Assembly (NCBI GenBank): GCA_963682025.1
Contig: OY821517.1
Span: 332,363,144 to 332,427,143, forward strand
Source: Cordilura impudica
Taxonomy: Eukaryota > Arthropoda > Insecta > Diptera > Scathophagidae
Reading direction: 5' to 3'
Length of the DNA stretch: 64,000 bases
Shown here: positions 28,301 through 40,300 of the stretch, piece after piece
Position numbering within the stretch: the stretch's first letter is position 1
How the letters are laid out: each line of letters starts with the position of its first letter
Made by a program: the position numbers and the translations under genes
The notes under the pieces: model-generated
Databases searched by the model: none
The model's input: the letters and a program-made list of their open reading frames with translations, nothing else
Told to the model about the DNA's origin: nothing

Positions 28301-31300
28301 TGACATATTTTTTTACATTATGCTACATTAAATTAATTTAGTTTAAAATAATGTGATGTTAAATGACTGATAAATTTTTTTTTTTCACTTACAGTGAAGG
28401 TTTAATGGGGAACACACCCTCAGATCGAGATGAAAATTGAATATGTTATAGAACACGAAACAATAAGTGACCCGAGACTTTTCTTAAGATGGCCAATCTC
28501 ATATTTAGGGGGTAAAAAGGACCCAAAACCGGTATTTTGCGTTTTTTAAATTTTTCAAATTTTATCCAAAGAACCTAAATAAAAAAACAACAAAAATTAT
28601 AGCAAAACTTTAAATGTAATTGCGTTTACTCGTGTTATTGTCTATTGACCTTTGTCCTTGGCCGATGTCTGTTTCTTTTGATAAGATAACAAAAACTGTC
28701 AACACTACAAGTGAACAAATAACTGAATTGCGGAAGGGAAATGGTAAGTAATGTTTATAATTACAAAAAATCATTTGTTATACGAACATCAAGAAAATTC
28801 ATTATATAAATTACAAACACTTTGAGTAATTTGTAATTAGAAAATAGTATTTCTCAAAAAAAAAAAAAAAAATTAAATGATTTTCGTTAACTTTTTTTAT
28901 ATTAAACTTAAAGTTGTAAGTTTAAATTATTTAAAATAAGTTATATATTCTAGAAAAGATAATTGCAATAGAATACATCAGATTCTTATGAATTTTGGCA
29001 AAAAAAAAAGAAAAAATCTATATTAATAAGGATTTTGACTAAAATTTATTGAGAACTGCTATAATTTTCAGAAATTTTTTATAAACTTCATTATGTGACA
29101 TACGATTGTAATGCATTAAGATATTAATCTTAATCTATAATATTAATATCCAAGGTGATTTCATATGACCGATATAACTTTGTCAGTTTTACCCCGACTT
29201 TGACCAAGCATACTTCATATGAAAGGTATTTCTTTTTAGATGTTCACCAGATTTACAGATTTTTAAATTTTTACGTTTTTTGAAGTAAAATGCATTTAAA
29301 GTTGTTACTAACACATACATAAAATTATACAATGCTGTGTGTAAATTTATTAAATTTGTTAATGGGTTTGCAAAAATTGTATATGAAAAGCCCTGTTTTG
29401 AATTGAAAAATTATTTTGGATATAAACTAATAAAGACTATAACGACAAAACCCAATCGAATTCCATTATAATAACTGCATATCACACGCCCTGTGTTGAA
29501 TTGAATAGCATACCTTAAGGTGATATAAAAAAAAAATAAATTGAATGAAAAAATTAAATTTCCTAGAATTTGCACTCGAATTTCGAGGGCTGGGCTCTGC
29601 TAGTTATTATTATTGAAAACAGTTTGGTATTAAAAATGGGCAAAACCCGTCTGTTCGATCGAAAATTATGTGTGAAAATTCTATCATTCAATACAAAAAG
29701 ATTCACTTTCGGACGATTTACGAGAGCGGTCCCAAAACGACCCGACTGACAAAAAAAAACACAACAAATTCGGGGAAAATTTTCTTTATTTCCCAACATG
29801 ATATCCTTTTCGCTCGATATTTATTATTATATTCCAGCGATATTTAATAGCTTCGATACCCGGTTTATAGTAAGAACTATCTAAGCTCCTTAAAATAGCC
29901 ATCAACCGCAGACTCCACCTCTTCATTGTTGGAAAATCTTTTACCAACGAGAAAATTTTTTCAAGTGTGGAAATAGAAAATAATCCGAGGGAGCTAAATC
30001 TGGCGTGATGAAGTAACTCGAACTATAATTCATAGACTTTTGCCATCGCAATAATGGTTGTGTGAACTGGTGCATTGGTTGGTGAAACAACTCTTTCTTT
30101 TTCGCCAAATGCTGCCTTTTTCCTTAATTTCATCACTTAAACGCTACGCAAATTATAGACGCCACTGTTTTTACTGTTCCTTTGCCAAAGGTGTGAAGTG
30201 ATGGATCAATGTCTCCTCCTGCTTTATTGCGATGAAATATCGCCAAACACTCTATTGAAACATCTTCACGATGCTGTTTTTGTTCTATTGTGAGCAAACG
30301 TGGCATCCATTTTACGAACAGCTTTCTCATCTACAAATTTTCGGTCAATATGCGGTGATTAGAATTTTTTGCAATGCCTACCATTTCAGCTAGCTCACGC
30401 GGATTTTCTTAACCGATTCTGGTGTGGCCAGAATTATTTCCATGTTTAAAAATTCTCTGAAATCGTTTAATTTTGATGGCTCAAAAAAAATGGTAAACAA
30501 CGTGGCGCCTTGAAACTTAAATGATAAGTTTTCTAAGGTTACCACTCTTCAGCTAAGTAATTTTTTTTTCAAACTACTGACGTCATCTATACATCAGGTC
30601 AGGTTGTTCTGAGACCGCCCTCGTACGAAGGAAATCTTAAAATATTCTGTTTGCTCACATAATTAAAAACATTATATGTGAATGAAAAGCTTTAAATCTG
30701 GTTTATTTTTATTATATCATATTTGTATTTGAACGAAATTAGTTTTTTCCTGTGAATTTGATTTGACGCCCCTTAATAAAAACTACAGTATTAAAATCAA
30801 ACAAATTTGTTTTTTTTTATGACTTTTCCTTTTTATGATTGTCGTTATCAGTATTTTTTTTTATTATTTGTTTAAATGTATTTTTCCCTTTTATCAATTT
30901 CGGATTTCTGTACAATCAACAATTGTTGCACATGGGATGTAAACAAGAGTCTTTTTTCGTTTTTTTTTTATCAATATTAAAGCAAAACATATTCAAGATT
31001 ATTGTTTCAACCATGGAAAATTTACATATTGGTTTTACTATTTGAGATTTCATGTATGGTATGGTGTATCGTAAAGTAAGTTGTCTAATGACTATGGTTG
31101 AAATAAAAACAAGTATCAACAAAATTTTGATGACATGCTTTTCAAGTTAGCCGCGAGAAAAACCTGATCAAATCATTTAGAAAATCATTAAATAAAGGCC
31201 TAGTTAGCCAAACGTTGTTAAAATGTAACCATACCGTAAATGTAAAGTTCGTATTCAGTGCAATTATAGAACGTAAAAAACGAACTACCATGTTGCTATG

Positions 31301-34300
31301 TTAAATTAACCAAACATTATCAACTGTTCACAAATGTCACGTACAAACGTAGCAAAAATCTATTTTCAACAGGTTGGGACGTTCCGGTTACGTGACAGTT
31401 CATGTAAAAAAACAGCTGACACGTTAGGCTACTGTTACGAATGGCTAACTAGGCCTTAATGTATTTTCGTCTACTTTAAGTAAATGCTTAAAGTTTCAGA
31501 GCTTTAACTAGTCGAGAAGTGCAAATTCAGTTACAAAAATCCACTTCAAACAAACAGAAAGAGTTAAATTAAACCATATGCCAATTAAGATCGTTTAATT
31601 CGGTTAAGCTGAATCTTTGAAGAGAACAATATTTTTTGATGTGAAATGTAAAATTTTGAGGTGAAAAAAAAATTATATTGAGAAAATAATTTTAGATTGC
31701 AAAAAAATTGCGATTAATTAAATTATTTTGAGACAAACGAATATAAAGTGGTTGGAAGGCAAACTCGTACACCACGATTTTTTTTATGATTAAATAACTG
31801 CTTATATATAACACAATAAAAGTTTTTAAGCAAGATTTTTAGGGCATTGATCTTTATAATTATTTTTAATACATAATTCCAAATTAAAAAAATCAATTAT
31901 ATTATTATTGGAGGATTAGGGATGGTTTTTTAATAAAACAGGAACACAAATTAATAAAAGCCAAACCTGTACACGTCCCTTTTCTTGAACAATAAACAAT
32001 AAACAATTTTTAGATAGAAGCTCTTTCTCTGTTCAATATACAGTGAGTGATAATACAATGGAATCTTTTAATACCAAAAAATTGGATCATAAAATTAAAG
32101 TCCTTTATTAACTTAAAAATTTGTATGTTTGATTTATTTAAAAAAGAATAAATATCTATAATATTAAAAGGCTAGGCGATTTCTTGTGACCGATGTTTGT
32201 TCTACCGTTTTATCACCATTTTGACCAAACGTATATTATTTGAAAGGTATTTCTTTTCGCCGTTTTGTAAATTTATAGATTTTTAAATTTTTTCTTTTAT
32301 TTTGAGTAAATTGCATTAAAGTTATAACTAACACATACATAAAATTATACATATGCTATGTGTGTTTTATTAAATTTGTTAATGTGTTTGTAATAAAAAT
32401 GAGTTTGTTTTTTGTGTTGATTTGTGAATTGGCTATAATTGATTAGCATACTTTTAGGGTCTTTATTTAATGAAAAAATAAAATTTCTTAGAATTTGCGC
32501 TCGAATTTCGAGGGCTGGAATCTGCTAGTTAACATTAAATAGAGTAACTTCAGAAAAAAAAACTTTAATTTTTATGTTTTTGACAAAACATTGGAAACTT
32601 TTACTATACAATAATTGAAAACTTTCCCTCTTTTTTTGATTTCAATATTTTGTTGGGTTACCACCATTTTTTAGTACTGCTTCACAACCTCGAGTCATGG
32701 AATCAATTAAATTATTGATGATATCCATTGAAATTTTTTCAACTCTGTTTGAACTGCAACCATCAGAACTATCTTTCGCGTCCGTATTCTTCGATCTACA
32801 ATTTCCAATAGATTTTTTACCTGGTGATTGCGCTCACCATTCCAAAACACTAACTACATTCTCATTTTAGAACTTCCAGACCAGGGGCATATTTACCTCC
32901 GCGAATGGATAAATTGACACGAAATGCAACCCATAATATACCATAATATTTTGAATTCAGTCTTTTTCCCTTTGGTCGTCAGCTAGTTTTTCAACAATAC
33001 TACACATACATAAATAAGTGCCAGCAGACAATCGTCGTCGTCATCGTCGTCGTCTTTGTTGTCCACTTCTGAATGAGTCATTATATGAAAATTTTGCAAG
33101 CAGCATATGGGAATAAACAGAATAGCGAATAAGAATTTATGCAAAATATAGAAACGATTCAGCATCTTCATAAATCAAGTTATTTAAACAATTTCTTTAA
33201 CCAAACAAAAAAATTTTTTTGTATTAACGAGTATTTCAAAATGCAAAAGTTTGAATCATCAATTATGTGAAAACAAATTAGGTTATAAGAAATTGGCTTT
33301 TCATTTAAACCAAAACCAAAAAAAAAAAAAAAATACAAATAAAAATAAAATTGCATACTCATGTATAAATACCACAAACATATTGGCGTACATTTTTGTA
33401 TACTCGTATAAATGTATGTATACATATGTACATATGTAGCTGTTGTGTTCATGTTTATGTATTTGTGACGTAATATTGAAGTAATGAAAGCATTGTTATT
33501 ATATTTGGAATCCCAACGACACCATTGACTTTACAACAATAATAGTAACAACATAAAACAAGTAAGAAAATTATAGTCGGTCTAGACCGACTATACGATA
33601 CCCTATACCATGCGTTCAGAGACCCTATCTCTTAGGCCCAACTAACTGGACATAGAAAATAAGCAAAAACCAAATTTGAGTGGGATTTTTATTAATTTTT
33701 TTGGCTGCAGATATGAAAAAGTTCATATCGGATGCTATATCTATATGGGGACTAGCTCCAAAAATGGACCGATCCTGATTATGTTTGGTAAAGTCTCTTG
33801 TATTTTGCAAAAATATATACAAACAAAATCTAAGAAGAATCAGTGCAATATTTTTGTTTTTTAATAGATTTAAGTGAAGATCGGGAAGCAGCTCTATATT
33901 GGGCCAAAGGGATCATTTTTGGACTACTAATTAATGGACGTAATGAACGCATACAAAACCCAATTTGAGTAAGATCTATATGACAATTTGGATCTTATGG
34001 CAATTTATGTCGATTTCATAGGGGTAATTTGTATGGGGGCTAGGTCTGAACATGGACCGATTCTCACCAATTTCAATAGCGTTCATCCCAAAAGCTTATA
34101 TGCCAAATTTCATCAAAATATATTCATATTTGCGACCTGCAGTTTGATTACAAGCTTTACATGGACACACAGACGGACGGACGGACAGACGGACGGACAG
34201 ACGGACGGACGGACGGACGGACGGACATCGTTAAATCGAATCAGATAGTGATTCTGATTCGATCGGTATAATTAAAGATGGGTCTAGGTCAAATATTTTT

Positions 34301-37300
34301 GGTAGTTACAAACAGCAGCACAAAGTCATTATACCCAAACCACATAGTGGTATAGGGTATAAAAATATATCGAACCAAAAAGTGGGTGCATGTAAACTAA
34401 GAAAAAGAATGCCAACAAAACATTAGTTGGTTGTAACACAATGGAGTTAGTAAAGGAAACATGCAATGACACCAACAATTACAATGACTGATGAGAAGTT
34501 GGAGGGATGGGTTAGGGTGGAGTTTTGTTACGCTAATTAGATGAAGAGATAAATTAGAGTACTTAAAGAAATTAAAATTGTTAGGGGTGCTTCAACTTTA
34601 AATGTCTTTCGGTAGTTTTATATTCTTAACTAATGCGATATATCAGTGCTAAAATAGTTGGGTGATCTAGTTTCCAAAACAAAAGCACTTGACTATACAT
34701 GATGGTCATAAGATGTGAATTGACTCTATGGTAAGGAGTGCTTCATTTTAAACTAGTAAAATTAAAAAAAAAAAACTATTGATCAAATTGTTAGGGATCG
34801 CGCACGATATAACTTTAACATACATTTTCAATTGGAGCAAGAATGTTAAATTTGGTAGTGCCAAATCTTTGATACCCTCCAACCGTGACCTATACACAAT
34901 ATTATAACCAAGATTGTCAACACTAAGGGAAAAACAAGGCTAGATTTCACATTATAATTTCTACAAACAAAGTCGTTATACCCTGACCAATAGTGGATAT
35001 TATAGGGTATAATAACAAAACTTAAATGTATTCATTCTTATGCTGTTGACAAAATATTGGAAACTTTCCCTTGATTGGGGTGGTCATTCCAAAACACTAA
35101 CTGCATTACATTGCAGCCATTCGGGTACAACTTTGGAGATGTGATTTGGGTCATTGTCATGTTGAAAAAATCTAGACCAGAGCAAATTTTCCTCCGCGCA
35201 AGGATACATTACGTCATTTAGAATTTGTCTGTATCCAAACCCAGTTAGAGTATATTTTACTACTTGAATTGAACCCATTCCTTGAACTGATTATTTCTAT
35301 ATTTTAAATTTTTAATTTTTAATTTTTAATTTTTAATTCTTAATTTTTAATTTCTAATTTTTAATTTTTAATTTTTAATTTTTATTTTTAATCTTTAATT
35401 TTTAATTTTTAATTTTTAATTTTTAATTTTTAATTTTTAATTTTTAATTTTTAATTTTTAATTTTTAATTTTTAATTTTTAATTTTTAATTTTTAATTTT
35501 TAATTTTTAATTTTTAATTTTTAATTTTTAATTTTTAATTTTTAATTTTTAATTTTTAATTTTTAATTTTTAATTTTTAATTTTTAATTTTTAATTTTTA
35601 ATTTTTAATTTTTAATTTTTAATTTTTAATTTTTAATTTTTAATTTTTAATTTTTAATTTTTAATTTTTAATTTTTAATTTTTAATTTTTAATTTTTAAT
35701 TTTTAATTTTTAATTTTTAATTTTTAATTTTTAATTTTTAATTTTTAATTTTTAATTTTTAATTTTTAATTTTTAATTTTTAATTTTTAATTTTTAATTT
35801 TTAATTTTGAATTTTGAATTTTGAATTTTTAATTTTTAATTTTTAATTTTTAATTTTTAATTTTTAATTTTTAATTTTTAATTTTTAATTTTTAATTTTT
35901 AATTTTTAATTTTTAATTTTTAATTTTTAATTTTTAATTTTTAATTTTTAATTTTTAATTTTTAATTTTTAATTTTTAATTTTTAATTTTTAATTTTTAA
36001 TTTTTAATTTTTAATTTTTAATTTTTAATTTTTAATTTATAATTTTAAATTTTTAATTTTTAATTTTTAATTTTTAATTTTTAATTTTTAATTTTTAATT
36101 TTTAATTTTTAATTTTTAATTTTTAATTTTTAATTTTTAATTTTTAATTTTTAATTTTTAATTTTTAATTTTTAGTTTTTAATTTTTAATTTTTAATTTT
36201 TAATTTTTAATTTATAATTTTTAATTTTTAATTTTTTATTTTTTATTTTTATTAGATTTTATTTTTTAATATTTAATTATTAATTTTAACGATAAAAAAA
36301 ATATGTGGTAATACTTGTTTAGGCCAATGTGGCACGTGCAGTATTACACACAACTGCAATAACTTTAAAAATAAGAAGAATTACAACATATTTCAAAGTT
36401 TCATTCATATCTCATGACCCCTTTAACCGTATTTGACGATTTTAAATAGCAACTCCTTTGGGATGGTAATAAACGATATTATACAAAAACGAACGGTCTA
36501 GCTTATATATTGACGGCGTGATCGTGATTTCCACAGACAGACAAACGGACATCGCTAAATCAACTTCACTTGTTATAATGATCAAGAAAATATATGGTTT
36601 TGGAGTCTGCGGAATTTATTTCGATGCGTTACAAACGGAATGACAAACCTGTAAAAAGTTGAAAGAAAACGTCAGAAACTATAAATCTTCTATTTGTATT
36701 CTTTTAATCAACTCTGGTAGAAAAGTTTAGAATTATCCATTACTAAAATAAATAAATTTTTTTCGTCTATGTATTTTTTTATGTATTTTTTGTAACAATT
36801 TCTTATTTTTCGATAGAGAACAACCCTAAGAGTGATTTCGCCAAAAAATAAATAAATGTCAAATTTCCAAATTATTAAAAAACAAAATTGGTAAATTCAT
36901 AATTTTGCTAAAGTTTGCAAGTATTGTCACCCACTGCATGTATGTGAATGAATACAATTACATTTTTGTTTGTTTAAAGAGAGTAAGAGCAGAATCATCT
37001 TGTTATTCTTTTACTCTTACCGATAAACATTCCTTCACTTGTACATTTTCGTACGTTATTCATATCTGCTCCAGGTTCCGAATTCAATACCAACCTGCTC
37101 GAAATAATGACAAGCAATATTATTATTTTACCCAAGTAAATGATTTTTTCGTGAATGAGCGTGATTTCGACAGACAGACATCAGACGTACATCGCTATAT
37201 CGACTCGAGTTGTGATAAGGATGAGGAATATATATACTTTCTGGTGTCGCCAATAATTTTTTCGATGCGTTACAAACAGAATGACGTATGATATATATGC

Positions 37301-40300
37301 ACAGTTCTATGGAATTTATAAAAAATGTACTTACATAAAAATTATTAATTTTTGTGATCAACTAGCCTTCTAAATTATGTTGCATGAAACACATAGACCA
37401 CAGCGGCTACACGAACACATGACTACAAATGCTGCTGGCTGCAATTGTAGTCGTGTAGTCAGCTACTTAATTTTTTTGAAAACGACAGCAACATAGAACA
37501 ACAATATAAACAGCTGTTTTTACAAATGCATTTTTATTTCAGTGGTGCCAATTTTATTTTTTTACTTTATTAAAATAGAAAAACATGCATGATTGTATAT
37601 AAACTTGACTTAAATATACAATTATTTATAATGCATCATTATAACGTAAAAATAAATATATAAATTTATTTAACCTCTTTTGATTATTAATCGAATTATA
37701 GCATTTCATTTTCCGGTTCACTTATTTAAAGGCACTAAAAATTCCATATTCAGCAGCCTGTATCTTTTGCAATTTTTAACCGATTGCAGAATTTTAAAAT
37801 GGAAATGGAAGCTAGACATCTTGAGATATAAAAAAATTCATGACAATAGTGGCTTCTGAACTAAAGAGCTTTTTTGAGCAATTTATATAAAAAAAAGTCC
37901 AAAAATTAGCTTTTAGTTGGTTTACTTGAGTAAAGGCACTTTATTTTTTTAATATTTTTAAAGTAAGCGATGATTTTTTGTAGGGAGCGTTTGTTTATTA
38001 CAATTTATTACATCTTAATCATTTTACGAGTCAAAATGGCTAACCAAAAAATTTTAAATCTATCGGAAAAATCTAAAATCGATGTTTACGATAAACGCGC
38101 TGTAGCTAAAAAATTGGACGAAGTCCAACAGTTGTCGATAATTACATCCAGGACCCCGAGGGGTATGGAAAAAATTTTAAAGGAAGGGTTTCATTGTCTT
38201 TATCTACGTATGAGAAAAGAAAAATCATTAGAATTGCTTCTAATTCTGCTGGAGTGCAACCGAGCAAGTCATCAGAGTAGAGTAATTAAGAGCTGTGAGT
38301 ATTTTAAATACCTGAAATTACAAAAAAGCCGCCACTTAGTGCTCCTCGTAAGGAAAAGCGACTTCAATTCGCAAGAGACTACATGGTATGGGATGTGCAG
38401 CAAAGAGGTCATGTAAATGACTGGAGAATCGTTGTATTTACGGATCATAAAAAGTTTAATTTGGATGGGGCTGATGGCTACAACTATTATTTCATCACAG
38501 CCGAGAGGGCGGCGTTATGGTGTGGGGTGCTATTATACTATGGCACCATCGATCTTGAATTTCAAAGTGCAAAAATGACTGGTGAAAGCTATAAAACGTT
38601 ATCGGAATCGGCTTTTCCGAAGTTCAGTGAACTATTTGGTCCCATATCTTGGATATTGCAACAGGATAATGCCCCTATATACAACGCCAGAGTAGTAAAG
38701 GAGTTCATTGCAAGCCAAAATGTTAATATTCTTGACTGGCCACCTTATTCGCCAGATCCAAACATTATCGAAATTGTCTGGGGTTGGTTATCTCGTAAGG
38801 TCTATGAAGGAGGTAGCCAATTTGATGACAAGCAGTCACTAATTCAGACCATTAAGGATGCTTGGAATCAAATTTCGTTGGATTACATAAATTCTCTTTA
38901 TCTATCAATGAATACTCGTATATTTGAAGTTATAAAAAACAAAGGGGGTTGTACCCATTACTAATAGTTCTTAAATAAAGTAAAATTAAAAAAACACGAA
39001 AAACTGTTTTTCAATAAATTAGTTAAAGTGCCTTTATTCAAGTGAACCAAAAAAAATAGCACTATTGTCATGAATTTATATCTTAAGATGTCTATCTTCC
39101 ATTTCCATTTTAAAATTCTGCAATCGGTTAAAAATTGCAAAAGATGCAGGCTGCTGAATATGGAATTTTTAGTGCCTTTAAATAAGTGAACCGGAGTGTA
39201 TTTCATAGCACTAATTTCTTTTACATATTTTGTTATATTGTCAACACTATTTTTGTTTTCCACCCAATAAAAATAGAAATTATCGTAAGTTGACTACAGC
39301 GATAAAAGTTGTCGTGTAGCCGTGCAACTGTGTTGGTGTCAAAATAATCGTTTTCATGTGAACGTGTTTATTTTATTTTGGACAGACTGTAGTCGTGTAG
39401 CCGCTGTTGTCTATGCGTTTCATGCATGTTAGGGCGGGTCGATTTGTAGGGAGGCAAAAAAAATCGCTCAAGTGACAAGGAAAATCATTCTATGGATCAA
39501 AATAAATTCAAAACGAATTCTGACGTCCCGACTTTTGACCTGTCTGTCTGTCTGCCATGGGGCAACCCCACCCCATTCCCCCTCATGCAATTGATCTGAA
39601 ACTTGGCCCATAGTCTTGTTGTGATTAAAGATTAATTTTGGGGTAGTCCCGCAGTCACGCATTGTCACGCATAGTCACGGAGTGATCTAAACTGATTTCC
39701 CCTCATCCGATCGATCTTTTTGAATAACATAAAATAGTCAATGCGTATGATTATTATTTATTAGCAGAGTAGAAGATACATATACGTATGAGTGTTAATT
39801 TTAATATTAAATCAAACATAGTCAGCCCAATTCTAAACAAAAAATTGTGATTTTTTGAAATGTTTGTATGGGGAACCCCCAGGGTGGTTCCAAGGTGTGT
39901 GCCACTGGCATGGGTGGGTCGGCGGTCCAAAGTTAGTGGGGGTCGATCATACATTTGGACTCGATTGGGGCACTCTAAATGGTTCAAAGTGAGACAGACA
40001 GACAGGTCAAAAGTCGGGACATCGGAATTCGTTTTAAAGGTATGGTTCCTTGTCACTTGGGCGATTTTTAAATCGACCCGCCCTAATGCATGTATTATGA
40101 AATATATTTTCCATATATTATCAATATTTAATAATTATTTTACTTTAAAATGGACTGTGAAGGAGAAGTACGTAAAGAAATTGTTAAAATTTTTAATAAA
40201 AATAAAAACGGACTTTTAACCACCGGCAAACGGTTTCCCGGACTATTAAAATTTATAACGAATGTTTTACTATCAAGAGAAGCCCTTAAAATGGGAGACA

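Noticed and set aside
32983..33171. Frame with a poly-Asp run
   Set aside because: Comes from a CGT/CAT triplet microsatellite.
33988..34248. 86-codon frame with [13 protein letters not shown] repeats
   Set aside because: Direct translation of the GACG/GACA microsatellite of a mini-me-like element.
36905..37291. 128-codon plus-strand frame
   Set aside because: Covers a mini-me-like remnant with a GACAGACAGACATC tract; composition and lack of any domain argue against a gene.
39754..40219. Overlapping ~100-codon frames on both strands
   Set aside because: They arise from the long inverted repeats and spacer of the 39,430-40,085 element; no domain.
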